From a virus, in the IMG/VR virus record IMGVR_UViG_3300043823_000198, positions 1 to 64,000 of that record: a stretch of DNA of 64,000 bases. One strand, written 5' to 3'. Both the position numbers and the translations under genes were made by a program. A model generated the notes under the pieces. That model was not told the DNA's origin and did not search any database. It saw nothing but the letters and a program-made list of their open reading frames with translations. Positions 1-7,713 of the stretch are shown piece after piece. The number at the start of each line of letters is the position of its first letter. Position 1 is the first letter of the stretch.

Positions 1-67
1 AGTTCTGGGTAACTAGCTAGTCTCATAAGCTAGATTGAGGTAGGTTCGATTCCTACTCCCGCTACCA
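1..67 (+). tRNA. tRNA with CAT anticodon (Met/Ile2 type), 5' end cut by the window
   Basis: The window opens inside the D-arm. An anticodon stem (ctagt/gctag) holds the loop ctcataa, giving anticodon CAT, and a T-arm gtagg-ttcgatt-cctac is followed by seven acceptor bases, the discriminator A and an encoded CCA. The 5' acceptor strand lies outside the window. CAT can mean elongator Met or lysidine-modified Ile; the sequence alone does not decide. Confidence 0.9.
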
Positions 68-75
68 AAATCTGT

Positions 76-154
76 TCCGCAGAACCCGAGCAAGGTGCAT
101 GGGCGTGACTGTTAATCACTGGTTAGTTGAGTTCGATCCTCAAATGCGGAGCCA
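76..154 (+). tRNA. tRNA-Asn(GTT)
   Basis: Acceptor strands tccgcag and atgcgga pair except at the last base pair. The anticodon loop is ctgttaa (GTT), the T-arm is ttgag-ttcgatc-ctcaa, and CCA is encoded. The gene lies nine bases after the preceding tRNA, within a tRNA cluster. Confidence 0.88.
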
Positions 155-186
155 CTATATAATAGATTAAAACTATTAATTTCTGT

Positions 187-262
187 TGCGGAGTGGAGAA
201 GTGGTATCTCAGCAGTCTCATAAGCTGCAGATCGTTGGTTCGATTCCAACCTCTCGCAACCA
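187..262 (+). tRNA. tRNA with CAT anticodon, one extra base in the acceptor stem
   Basis: D-stem gaga/tctc, anticodon arm gcagt-ctcataa-gctgc and T-arm gttgg-ttcgatt-ccaac are all sound, and CCA is encoded. Eight bases rather than seven lie between the T-stem and the discriminator. The acceptor pairs perfectly (tgcggag with ctc-t-cgca) only if one T is bulged. It resembles an initiator tRNA in its 5' half, but position 1:72 is a T-A pair. Confidence 0.82.
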
Positions 263-269
263 AGTATAA

Positions 270-902
270 ATGAAGAAACTTGCTTTATTCGTTGCTCATC
301 CGTATTGCTCAGCGCAATCGAACAATGGCATCGTTGAAGCACTAGAATCTAAATATACATTTAAATTATTTACAAAGCATGAAATAGAAGATAATTTTTT
401 TGATGATGTTGATGGTGTAATATTTGGTGGAGGATTCGGAGATAGCGAATCCTTTCATCATTTAATGCGTAATAATTCTAAAAGTGTAAAGAAATTTGTT
501 AAATCTGGTGGTAAATATATAGGTATTTGCATGGGTGGATACTGGGCAGGTAAAAGTTATTTTAATTTATTGCAAGAATGTGATACTGTTCAATATATTA
601 CAAGACCACATACTGATACACGTAGACCACATGCTAAAAATTTAGATGTTATTTGGAATGGCTCTAAAGAGAAAATGTTTTTTTATGATGGATTTGCTGT
701 TACTGAAGGAAATTATCTTTCATATGCTAAATACATGAATGGAGATTCAATGGCAATAATACAGAATAATATCGGTATTATTGGTTGCCATCCAGAAGCA
801 ACTCAACATTGGTATGATTCATATTCTTGGATGCATGGTAAATATGTAAGTAAACATAATTTACTTTTAGAATTTGTTGATAAGGTTATGTATGATACTT
901 GA
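270..902 (+). CDS. Class I glutamine-amidotransferase-like protein (BPL_N type)
   Basis: A 210-residue protein with the flavodoxin-like fold of class I amidotransferases, closest in style to the N-terminal domain of biotin-protein ligases. Visible features are a GGGFGDS loop near residue 53, the nucleophile elbow GICMGG with Cys87, and a GCHPE motif giving His174 and Glu176, so the Cys-His-Glu triad is complete. No partner synthetase domain is present, so the acceptor of any ammonia or acyl group is unknown. The start lies only seven bases after the CCA of the tRNA and has no Shine-Dalgarno sequence, so tRNA processing would leave an almost leaderless message. Confidence 0.7.
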   Translation: MKKLALFVAHPYCSAQSNNGIVEALESKYTFKLFTKHEIEDNFFDDVDGVIFGGGFGDSESFHHLMRNNSKSVKKFVKSGGKYIGICMGGYWAGKSYFNLLQECDTVQYITRPHTDTRRPHAKNLDVIWNGSKEKMFFYDGFAVTEGNYLSYAKYMNGDSMAIIQNNIGIIGCHPEATQHWYDSYSWMHGKYVSKHNLLLEFVDKVMYDT

Positions 903-1020
903 ATGGATAGTTATAGGATTTTGTAGTGCACTGGGATGGTGGGGTGCGAATTACTATGTAATTGTTCCATATCTACCTGAACCTGCGCCTGCAGAAAAAG
1001 TTGAAAAGTTGCCCCGATGA
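892..1020 (+). CDS. Small membrane-anchored protein of unknown function
   Basis: A 42-residue ORF overlapping the end of the previous gene by 11 bases. It has one N-terminal hydrophobic segment (about residues 4-27, with ALGWWGA) and a Pro/Glu/Lys-rich tail. Its last three codons overlap the 5' end of the tRNA-Leu gene, so message and tRNA compete for the same RNA. Similar tiny membrane proteins occur in other T4-like phages. Function unknown. Confidence 0.6.
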   Translation: MILEWIVIGFCSALGWWGANYYVIVPYLPEPAPAEKVEKLPR

Positions 1021-1087
1021 CGGAATTGGTATACGTGTTGGTCTTAGAAGCCAAATTTTGCGAGTTCGAGTCTCGCTTGGGGCACCA
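1011..1087 (+). tRNA. tRNA-Leu(TAG)
   Basis: Acceptor gccccga pairs with the 3' strand before gcacca. The anticodon arm ttggt-cttagaa-gccaa gives TAG, and CCA is encoded. The variable region is short for a class II tRNA but is followed by a good T-arm (gcgag-ttcgagt-ctcgc). Confidence 0.88.
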
Positions 1088-1092
1088 GTTAT

Positions 1093-1167
1093 GGTGATGT
1101 AGCTCAACGGTAGAGCAGCTCCTTCATACGGAGAAGGTTGGGGACTCGGTTTCCTCCATCACTACCA
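1093..1167 (+). tRNA. tRNA-Met(CAT), elongator-like
   Basis: Acceptor ggtgatg pairs with catcact (one G-T). The anticodon loop ttcatac gives CAT, the D-arm is agctcaacggtagagc, and CCA is encoded. It resembles bacterial elongator tRNA-Met. Confidence 0.9.
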
Positions 1168-1169
1168 CT

Positions 1170-1243
1170 GCTCTGTTAGTTAAATGGTATAACAGTTGAT
1201 TAGTAATCATCAATTGGGAGTTCGATTCTCTCACGGAGCACCA
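1170..1243 (+). tRNA. tRNA-Thr with unusual AGT anticodon
   Basis: Acceptor gctctgt/acggagc, D-stem gtta/taac and T-arm gggag-ttcgatt-ctctc are well formed, with encoded CCA. The anticodon loop is ttagtaa, giving AGT for Thr codon ACT. The anticodon stem gttga/tcatc has one T-T mismatch. A34 in a bacterial Thr tRNA is uncommon. Confidence 0.8.
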
Positions 1244-1259
1244 AACAATGGAGAACTGT

Positions 1260-1397
1260 ATGACACAAAAAGATACGATCGAACGTGCGTACGGTTCGAT
1301 TCCAAAAGAAGTAACAGCAATCTGGTTTGATAATTTCTTTGAATGCAGAGGCATTAAATATTACTGGTATAAACTAATAAGAAAAGTGACAAGATGA
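1260..1397 (+). CDS. Small hypothetical protein
   Basis: A 45-residue ORF between the tRNA cluster and the glycosyltransferase. The second in-frame ATG (1260) is chosen because GGAG sits six bases upstream; the first ATG (1248) has no site. The protein is aromatic-rich near its C-terminus (WFDNFFE, YYWYK). It ends in an ATGA overlap with the next gene, which suggests translational coupling. No recognised family. Confidence 0.6.
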   Translation: MTQKDTIERAYGSIPKEVTAIWFDNFFECRGIKYYWYKLIRKVTR

Positions 1398-2440
1398 CAA
1401 AAATTTTATTTTTACTTAAACGTAAGGATGATTATCATATTGAACGAGATAGTGAGATAGGTCTAAGCACAGGTCTATACAATTCTGCTAGTTTTATGCA
1501 TGAGATGCTACTTGATTCTGGCATTGATTCAAATATGAGTGTGGTGATTGATAACAACAGTATTGATAGAGTTGTCTCTCAATACAAACCAACACATGTT
1601 ATAATTGAAGCATTATGGGTTGTTCCAGAAAAATTCCAAGTTTTAAGACAGCTACATCCAAATGTAACATGGATTATAAGACTTCATTCTGAGATGCCAT
1701 TTATGGCTGGTGAAGGTCCAGCAATGGATTGGATTTGCGATTATTCAAATCTAAAGAATGTAGTTATTGCTTGCAATGCCCCACGTATGATGCGTGAGGT
1801 TCAAGAAATTCTTAAAGCAAAGAACCCAGATAAAGATTGGACTGGTAAAGTAATTTACCTTCCAAACTATTATCCTCAAGAATTTAAACAAAAGAAATTA
1901 AATAGAAACAAAGATGTTATTGACATTGGTTGTTTCGGTGCTGTTAGACCTTTGAAGAATCATTTGGTTCAGGCAATTGCAGCAATTGAGTTCGCAAACA
2001 GGATTAATAAAAAGTTGCGCTTCCACGTGAACGCAGGTAGAATTGAAATGCAGGGTGCTCCTGCCGTGCATAATCTGAAAGGATTATTTCAGCATATGTA
2101 TGAACAGGGTCATGAGTTAATTAATCATGAATGGACACCTAGAAACAGGTTCCTAGAATTGTGCTCTCAAATGGATATTGGAATGCAATGTAATTTCTCT
2201 GAAACATTCAACATCGTTGGCGCTGACTTAGTTTCTCAGGGAATACCTCTTGTTGGTAGTAAAGAAATTCCATGGCAGTCTATCGGTAGATGTGATCCAA
2301 CTGAAAGCGCACATATCGTAGAAGGTTTGACGAATGCCTATAATTATCCACAATTTAATGTTAGGTTAAATCAGTGGGCAATGAAACAATATACAAACAA
2401 AACCAAGAAAATTTGGGTAAACTATTTTAAGGAGAATTAA
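1394..2440 (+). CDS. GT-B fold glycosyltransferase (GT4-like)
   Basis: A 348-residue protein with the two-Rossmann layout of GT-B glycosyltransferases. The C-terminal half carries IGCFGAVRPLKNH (about residues 178-190), typical of the start of the donor-binding domain, and SETFNIVGADLVSQGIPLVG near residue 275, which matches the E-x7-E type nucleotide-sugar binding region of family 4 enzymes. The substrate could be phage DNA, a virion protein or host surface glycan; nothing nearby decides this. It is coupled by ATGA to the preceding small gene and followed without gap by the next. Confidence 0.72.
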   Translation: MTKILFLLKRKDDYHIERDSEIGLSTGLYNSASFMHEMLLDSGIDSNMSVVIDNNSIDRVVSQYKPTHVIIEALWVVPEKFQVLRQLHPNVTWIIRLHSEMPFMAGEGPAMDWICDYSNLKNVVIACNAPRMMREVQEILKAKNPDKDWTGKVIYLPNYYPQEFKQKKLNRNKDVIDIGCFGAVRPLKNHLVQAIAAIEFANRINKKLRFHVNAGRIEMQGAPAVHNLKGLFQHMYEQGHELINHEWTPRNRFLELCSQMDIGMQCNFSETFNIVGADLVSQGIPLVGSKEIPWQSIGRCDPTESAHIVEGLTNAYNYPQFNVRLNQWAMKQYTNKTKKIWVNYFKEN

Positions 2441-2641
2441 ATGTCACATACAGTTAAAATTCATCGTTGGGTAAATGGTATTCTTAAGATTGCCAACACA
2501 TCTCATGCGACTTTAGAAGAAGCTCTTGAGCATGCTCGTCATATGACTCGTGGCACTGGTCACTTTGCCAAGATCTATAACGATGATGCAGAATTGCTTC
2601 ATACAGTAAACAACGAAGGTACTCAAAGTACCTACGCTTAA
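2441..2641 (+). CDS. Conserved small phage protein, unknown function
   Basis: A 66-residue protein starting directly after the glycosyltransferase stop, with AAGGAG nine bases upstream. The charged, compact sequence (HRWVNGILK, EALEHARHM, FAKIYNDD) looks like a small folded domain and resembles proteins common in T4-like phages. Function unknown. Confidence 0.65.
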   Translation: MSHTVKIHRWVNGILKIANTSHATLEEALEHARHMTRGTGHFAKIYNDDAELLHTVNNEGTQSTYA

Positions 2642-2642
2642 T

Positions 2643-2714
2643 ATCTCGATAGTGTAACGGCAGCATACGGGTCTCCAAAACCCTTGGTGGGAGTTCAAAT
2701 CTCTCTCGGGATGC
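2643..2714 (+). tRNA. tRNA-Trp(CCA)
   Basis: Acceptor atctcga pairs with tcgggat. The anticodon loop ctccaaa gives CCA for UGG, the T-arm is gggag-ttcaaat-ctctc, and a 3' CCA is encoded. Confidence 0.9.
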
Positions 2715-2719
2715 CAATT

Positions 2720-2794
2720 TTGCGGGTAAGCACAAGGTGTGTCGCCAGCCTTCCAAGCTGTGCAGTTGGGATTCGATTTCCCATATCCGCTCCA
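2720..2794 (+). tRNA. tRNA-Gly(TCC)
   Basis: Acceptor gcgggta pairs with tatccgc. The anticodon arm cagc-cttccaa-gctg gives TCC, reading GGA/GGG. CCA is encoded. Last gene of the tRNA cluster. Confidence 0.9.
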
Positions 2795-2824
2795 TTCTTT
2801 TTAATGAGGTGAAGAAGGTGTAAC

Positions 2825-3298
2825 ATGCGCAAGCAAATTGATATTGATGAAGTAAAAGAGTTCATCATGGCGCAGAGTCCAGAAACAAAGATTTATATCG
2901 GTGGTGACTCTGAACGATTTCTAATTGGAAATGATTGGTACGCAGATTACATTTTATGTGTTGTTGTTCATATTAATGGTAACAATGGTTGTAAAATTTT
3001 TGGTGAAGTTCAACGAGAACGCGATTGGGACCAAAGAAAAGACAAACCACGTATGCGTCTAATGAATGAAGTATACAAAATTGCTGATTTGTATATGAAA
3101 CTCCATGATGTATTAGAAGATCGTGAAGTTGAAGTTCACTTAGACATTAATCCAAATGAAATGCATGGATCGAGTTGTGTAATTAATGAAGCTGTTGGTT
3201 ATATTAAAGGTATGTGTAATGTTGTACCAATGGTTAAGCCAAAGGCATTCGCTGCTTCTTATGCAGCAGATAGATACAAGTCATATATGGCAGCATAA
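2825..3298 (+). CDS. Predicted RNase H-like nuclease (YkuK/DUF458 family)
   Basis: A 157-residue protein with an RNase H-type acidic layout: IYIGGDSE near residue 26, a Glu in the central helix region, DINPN near residue 110, and a C-terminal VKPKAFAASYAADR that matches the conserved end of DUF458 (YkuK) proteins. These are predicted RNase H-like nucleases with no firm biological role. AAGGTG precedes the ATG. The gene ends a transcription unit: a strong terminator follows within five bases. Confidence 0.72.
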   Translation: MRKQIDIDEVKEFIMAQSPETKIYIGGDSERFLIGNDWYADYILCVVVHINGNNGCKIFGEVQRERDWDQRKDKPRMRLMNEVYKIADLYMKLHDVLEDREVEVHLDINPNEMHGSSCVINEAVGYIKGMCNVVPMVKPKAFAASYAADRYKSYMAA

Positions 3299-3302
3299 TT
3301 TA

Positions 3303-3329
3303 ATCCCTGATTCGTCGGGGATTTTTTTT
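3303..3329 (+). terminator. Rho-independent terminator
   Basis: An eight-pair hairpin (atccctga / tcggggat, loop ttcg) is followed by a run of eight T. It ends the tRNA/glycosyltransferase/YkuK unit. Confidence 0.9.
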
Positions 3330-3341
3330 GTTTAAATAAAT

Positions 3342-3370
3342 TTGCTTTGTAATATATCTTATAGTAAAAT
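3342..3370 (+). promoter_or_regulatory. Sigma70-like promoter for the oxygenase operon
   Basis: TTGCTT, 17 bases, TAAAAT. The ATG of the next gene lies six bases after the -10 box with no Shine-Dalgarno, so transcription should begin at or next to the start codon. Confidence 0.55.
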
Positions 3371-3376
3371 AAACAA

Positions 3377-3994
3377 ATGAACCTTAATTTAATAGAGAAC
3401 TATCTTTATACCAGGAAACTGGATCTTGATCTAGTATCAACCAAAGAATCAGTAAGTGTTTTATATGAGTATGTGAAGCACAGATTCGGTGATGGCGAAG
3501 ATTTCAATGGTCAGTCGCAATTAGCCAAAGAGTTGTACGGTAAGTACAATCTGTTTATGTATCCACTACCAGAGATACATAAATTATACAGAGAAATCCG
3601 AGACACTTTTCATGCAGCAAACTCTCATATGTGCTCTGAAGAACCATATGATGATTACTTCATTCAGGGTTGGATAAACTACTATCATACTGGTGAATAC
3701 ATAAATTGGCATGGACATTGGCGCCCAGAACACAAAACATGGCATGGTTTCTTTTGTTTAGAGACTGAACCAAATTCACATACGACATATAAGATTCCAA
3801 ATTACAATAAAGACATTGATGTAGTTAGCGAAAATAACCTATTAGTGCTTGGACCAAGCGATGGAGATCTCCATCGTTCGTCAGATTGGAATAATACATA
3901 CCCAAGAATAACACTTGCGTTTGATATTATCCCAGCAGAAAGTTTGAGAGATGCTGGATTTCATCTAAATACTAATCACTGGGTCCCAATTTAA
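3377..3994 (+). CDS. 2OG-Fe(II) oxygenase-type protein (first of six in operon)
   Basis: A 205-residue protein with a double-stranded beta-helix pattern. His112 and His114 (INWHGHW) replace the usual H-x-D, and a distal His166 (GDLHRS) precedes an Arg at 177 (PRITLAFDI) suitable for 2-oxoglutarate binding. Enzymes of this fold hydroxylate protein or small-molecule substrates using Fe(II) and 2-oxoglutarate; the substrate here is unknown. First gene after the promoter at 3342-3370, probably translated from a leaderless message. Confidence 0.65.
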   Translation: MNLNLIENYLYTRKLDLDLVSTKESVSVLYEYVKHRFGDGEDFNGQSQLAKELYGKYNLFMYPLPEIHKLYREIRDTFHAANSHMCSEEPYDDYFIQGWINYYHTGEYINWHGHWRPEHKTWHGFFCLETEPNSHTTYKIPNYNKDIDVVSENNLLVLGPSDGDLHRSSDWNNTYPRITLAFDIIPAESLRDAGFHLNTNHWVPI

Positions 3995-4005
3995 GGAAAA
4001 TAAAA

Positions 4006-4743
4006 ATGATGAATATGTATACCGACGAAGACAATGATAACACCGCACTTAGAATGGACGGTAAGATTACTGTACTAAACAAACCAAAAACAGGTGAAGA
4101 AGAATGTCATATGTTATGGCCAACACCAATTATCATGGCTAAACCTTTCTCTGATGATTTTATTGATAAACTCAGAGAAGATGTTCAATATTTGTTAAAG
4201 CCAGGAGCTGCTGGCACATTTAATCACACTGATCTTTGGAGTCTACCTGATATTCCTGAGACAATGGTAGCTGTTAAAGAGAAGATGGTTGAATTGATGG
4301 AGAAATACTATCGTCCTCTCGCTGAGATGCCTCTTCCAAAATTCACTGCGTCAAAGGGATATTTCAGATACTCAATGGGTAATAGTGTGTATAGAATCAC
4401 TCCGCATAAGCATGGTAACACACTTGGTGTTGGTATGCTTTATATTACAGCTGATGAAAGAAACCCAGGAAACCTAATGATGATGGACCCACGTGGTGGT
4501 GTTAACTGGACAAATCAATTCACTGCATTCAAGAAAGTTCGTGTTGAGCAGGGATTAATGTTGATTCATCCAGGATATCTAATGCACTTCGTTGAACCTT
4601 CGAACATGGACATGGGTATGCGCTATGGTAACAGACTCGCTATTATTTCAAATCTGCATAGAAACCATGAAGATTTTATTCAGACGCTCAAAGAGAATGA
4701 TGAATATATTGCCAGAACAGCATCTGGAGATCTAGAAGCATAA
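4006..4743 (+). CDS. 2OG-Fe(II) oxygenase-type protein (second in operon)
   Basis: A 245-residue protein with an acidic N-terminal tail. Candidate iron ligands are His134/His136 (TPHKHGN) and His194 (YLMHFVEPS), with Arg210 (GNRLAIISN) as the 2-oxoglutarate anchor. The stretch NPGNLMMMDPRGG and the H-x-H spacing resemble the putative 2OG-Fe(II) oxygenases grouped as TIGR02466. AAGGAAA precedes the start. It overlaps the next gene by one base (TAATG). Confidence 0.72.
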   Translation: MMNMYTDEDNDNTALRMDGKITVLNKPKTGEEECHMLWPTPIIMAKPFSDDFIDKLREDVQYLLKPGAAGTFNHTDLWSLPDIPETMVAVKEKMVELMEKYYRPLAEMPLPKFTASKGYFRYSMGNSVYRITPHKHGNTLGVGMLYITADERNPGNLMMMDPRGGVNWTNQFTAFKKVRVEQGLMLIHPGYLMHFVEPSNMDMGMRYGNRLAIISNLHRNHEDFIQTLKENDEYIARTASGDLEA

Positions 4744-5324
4744 TGTATATTTTTGACGATGTTGTTGACAAAGAAACACAGGACAAAATAGAGAAATCTA
4801 TATTCAGCAAAGAAACCAAGTGGATTTTTGCTAGAACTGTGTTCTATGATGGGACAAACCCTGAGGTAAATGATACTCAAAGAAATTCTTTAATGTCGTT
4901 TACCAATCTGATGATGGATCCAGTTAACCAACCATTATCTGATCCAAACATAGAGTTGTATAAGAAACCTATACAAACAGTCGTTGGTCTCAACGAAATT
5001 CTTCAAATACGTGCTCAATTACAACTGCCTGTCCTAACAGAGAAGAATAAATTATATGGTGTCCCTCATGTTGATGGATATAGAGATAAACCTTACATGG
5101 TTGGTGTCTACTATGTAAATGATTCAGATGGACCTACATATATCTTTAAACAAACTACCAACAACACAACCCCACTGAATGTAATAAACGGAAAACTGGA
5201 TGTTGAAACAACTGTTGAGCCAAAAAAAGGTAGACTCTTGATATTCAATGGTAACATATATCATGCTGTTGGTAAACCAAAGAGAGACGTAAGAGCAGTT
5301 CTTAATTACCATTTTACATTATGA
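4743..5324 (+). CDS. 2OG-Fe(II) oxygenase (prolyl-4-hydroxylase-like)
   Basis: A 193-residue protein with the full facial triad: His109 and Asp111 (PHVDG), His174 (NIYHAVG), and Arg184 (DVRAVLNYHF) for the 2-oxoglutarate carboxylate. The stretch VGVYYVNDSDGPTYIF is typical of phage P4H-like enzymes. It is translationally coupled on both sides (TAATG upstream, ATGA downstream). Confidence 0.78.
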   Translation: MYIFDDVVDKETQDKIEKSIFSKETKWIFARTVFYDGTNPEVNDTQRNSLMSFTNLMMDPVNQPLSDPNIELYKKPIQTVVGLNEILQIRAQLQLPVLTEKNKLYGVPHVDGYRDKPYMVGVYYVNDSDGPTYIFKQTTNNTTPLNVINGKLDVETTVEPKKGRLLIFNGNIYHAVGKPKRDVRAVLNYHFTL

Positions 5325-5977
5325 ACGATTTAACAATTTTAGATAATTTTTACTCTGATCCTATTGATTTCATTCAAAATTTGAATGGAGATTATCCTAT
5401 ATCTGGATGTGGTAATGGCAAAAGAAGTTTAGATTTAAGCGAGATAAACAAACAGATTTATTATGATGTTCGTTCTGCTATCTTCAGAGCACATAACATT
5501 GATGGGAGAGGATTAACATTTGTTACATACTTCACTGAGCATGCGTACGATGAAATTGAGATTTTCAACCAAAGGTTTGTTCATATCGATGGTAGAAACC
5601 CAGATAGATTGTTGACGTCTTTCAAGGAATATAATATCATACTTGGTGGTCAGATATATCTAACACCAGATCCTGATCCAGAAGCAGGAACAAAGATTTA
5701 TTCTTTGAAACCAGAAATAAACTGGACAGAAAGCGAGCAAGTTGATAGGTTAGTGAATCACTACAGAAGACCAAGAGATTTATACGATAGCGGTTCTATC
5801 GGAATAGAACAGTACAAAACGTTGCATGCTGAATATCATAACAATTTTAATTTAACATGTGATGTTAAAAATGTCTTCAATAGATTGGTTTCTTGGAAAG
5901 GTAAAACATTGCACAGTGATGTTGTTACAAAGAACATGCCAAAACGATTAAGCCAATATTTTTTTGTGATGCGATAA
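5321..5977 (+). CDS. DUF6445-like / 2OG oxygenase-fold protein
   Basis: A 218-residue protein whose H-x-D (His88, Asp90 in FVHIDGR), distal His198 (KTLHSD) and Arg209 fit the same iron-binding scheme. It has a longer insert between strands (residues 115-180), as in the DUF6445 group. The ATGA overlap at the start and TAATG at the end place it firmly in the operon. Catalytic activity is not certain. Confidence 0.65.
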   Translation: MNDLTILDNFYSDPIDFIQNLNGDYPISGCGNGKRSLDLSEINKQIYYDVRSAIFRAHNIDGRGLTFVTYFTEHAYDEIEIFNQRFVHIDGRNPDRLLTSFKEYNIILGGQIYLTPDPDPEAGTKIYSLKPEINWTESEQVDRLVNHYRRPRDLYDSGSIGIEQYKTLHAEYHNNFNLTCDVKNVFNRLVSWKGKTLHSDVVTKNMPKRLSQYFFVMR

Positions 5978-6621
5978 TGTATACAGTAATTGATAATTTT
6001 TATGAACAAGAACAATTTGATAAACTTCAAAGGATGCTGCTTGGACCAAGGATGCCATGGTTCTATATGCCTCAGATCTCTGTCCCACCATGGATAACTG
6101 TTAATGATCCTAATGCTGTTGAGACAGATGGGCTACATAATGTGATTGTTGATAGAGAAAGAAATTATATTAGTCAAGAGTATAGGGTTCTTTATCCATA
6201 TCTTGTAAAAATGATGGCAATTCTTGGATACACAGAAGAAAATCTCTATCGAGTAAGAGCAGCAATGAAATGGCCGAAGCCAGGATTTGGTTCTGATATG
6301 TATAACATCCCACACATTGATGCGACATGGCCAAATAAAACAATTGTTTTCTACCTCAATGATAGCGATGGTGATACAAGACTGTTTCATCAGCGCCAAC
6401 AAAAGATGGACGTAACGATGGAACAACTTCCATCAGATGTTTCAGAAGAACAGTTAATTTTATACGGAAACCAGTTTATCAAAGAAGGTTTCACTGTTAT
6501 GGAAACAGTTACGCCTAAGGCAAACAGATTGTTAATTTTTGATGGTATGATGTATCATACTGCTGGTATTCCAGTAAACACTGAGCGCAGAGTTATTTTA
6601 AACATAAACATACGAGAATGA
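5977..6621 (+). CDS. 2OG-Fe(II) oxygenase (prolyl-4-hydroxylase-like)
   Basis: A 214-residue protein with His113/Asp115 (IPHIDAT), His194 (MMYHTAG) and Arg205, preceded by IVFYLNDSDGDTRLF, a strand pair shared with the product of 4743-5324. The two are probably paralogues. It overlaps both neighbours by 1-4 bases. Confidence 0.76.
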   Translation: MYTVIDNFYEQEQFDKLQRMLLGPRMPWFYMPQISVPPWITVNDPNAVETDGLHNVIVDRERNYISQEYRVLYPYLVKMMAILGYTEENLYRVRAAMKWPKPGFGSDMYNIPHIDATWPNKTIVFYLNDSDGDTRLFHQRQQKMDVTMEQLPSDVSEEQLILYGNQFIKEGFTVMETVTPKANRLLIFDGMMYHTAGIPVNTERRVILNINIRE

Positions 6622-7241
6622 TGGAAATATATAACACACCACTTCCGCTATATTTTAAAAATCATGTTCCTGTTCAGAACTGGGATGCGATAAGAAATAA
6701 ATGTGATGATCTTCTCGCTATCATGCCAGACCAACATGGGTTAGAGAGCGGCAATGCTAAGAGTTCTTACGATGTTAGAGATGTCAACGGAAATTTAATA
6801 AACCCACTCGGCATTGATTGTTTCAATTATATCAGACCACACATATGGGAAGCTGTTAAATTTGCGGCAGAGCATTGGTTGATGGAATACGATAAGTACG
6901 ACATTACTCAGTGTTGGACTAATCGTCACCTTCCTGGTGGTAAGACACTGTTCCATAAACATGGCGCTTCAACACAGATTGTCATTGCATATTACCTTAA
7001 TGTTCCAGAGAATAGTGGAAATCTGTTGATCGTTGATCCACTCGAGTATCATTGGAGTGGATACCACAGCGTTAGGAATGATATTAACAATCAGAACGGA
7101 TGGGTAGTGCCAGTTAAAACAGGAGACATGGTTATCATGCCAAACTTTCTGATTCATGGCACAGAAGAAAACACAAGCAATGATAATAGGTATGTGTTAA
7201 CAGTAAACATACAGGGATCTTTTAAAAAGGAGATAATATGA
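6618..7241 (+). CDS. 2OG-Fe(II) oxygenase-type protein (sixth in operon)
   Basis: A 207-residue protein with His113/His115 (LFHKHGA), His180 (FLIHGTEEN) and Arg191 (NRYVLTVNI), and NSGNLLIVDP between them. It belongs to the same H-x-H subtype as the second gene of the operon. It ends in ATGA with the next, unrelated small gene. Confidence 0.72.
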   Translation: MMEIYNTPLPLYFKNHVPVQNWDAIRNKCDDLLAIMPDQHGLESGNAKSSYDVRDVNGNLINPLGIDCFNYIRPHIWEAVKFAAEHWLMEYDKYDITQCWTNRHLPGGKTLFHKHGASTQIVIAYYLNVPENSGNLLIVDPLEYHWSGYHSVRNDINNQNGWVVPVKTGDMVIMPNFLIHGTEENTSNDNRYVLTVNIQGSFKKEII

Positions 7242-7435
7242 ACACAGAAGTTAAAGAGATGACATTTGCCGACAAGTGGCATGCCGAGAAACTATTGAAA
7301 CGTGCCAAGAAGAAAGCAAAGAAAACCCTACAGGCCAAAGGTATGTCTAAATCAGATGCAACTAAACTTGTGAAGGGTGCTGTTAACAACATCGCAAACA
7401 GACCAATGAAACGTGGTAGTGGTAGAGGTGGATAA
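7238..7435 (+). CDS. Small basic hypothetical protein
   Basis: A 65-residue, strongly basic protein (KRAKKKAKKTL, MKRGSGRGG) with AAGGAG upstream. It could bind nucleic acid, but no family is recognised. It is the tail of the oxygenase operon and is coupled to the next gene by TAATG. Confidence 0.6.
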   Translation: MNTEVKEMTFADKWHAEKLLKRAKKKAKKTLQAKGMSKSDATKLVKGAVNNIANRPMKRGSGRGG

Positions 7436-7713
7436 TGTTTGAAAAATCTATCAGAGAATATGCAATTGGCGGACACATGATTACTATTCGCACATCTGTT
7501 ACACAAAAAGAGATGAACGAATTTGTGAGTTCAAATGTAGCAAAACAAGATATGCGTGAAAAGCTGGCGTATAAATTAGTTCAAGAAATGTTTGATCGTA
7601 ATTTAATTGAGATTGTATCTATAAAAGATGACTTTCTACAAATGCATGTTCTCACAGCGAGATGCTACCTAGCAAAAGATCGTGATGTTAAAATTTTAAG
7701 GACATACACATGA
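7435..7713 (+). CDS. Hypothetical protein
   Basis: A 92-residue soluble protein with mixed alpha/beta character, overlapping neighbours by one and four bases. Not recognised. Its place at the end of the oxygenase operon suggests co-expression only. Confidence 0.6.
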   Translation: MFEKSIREYAIGGHMITIRTSVTQKEMNEFVSSNVAKQDMREKLAYKLVQEMFDRNLIEIVSIKDDFLQMHVLTARCYLAKDRDVKILRTYT

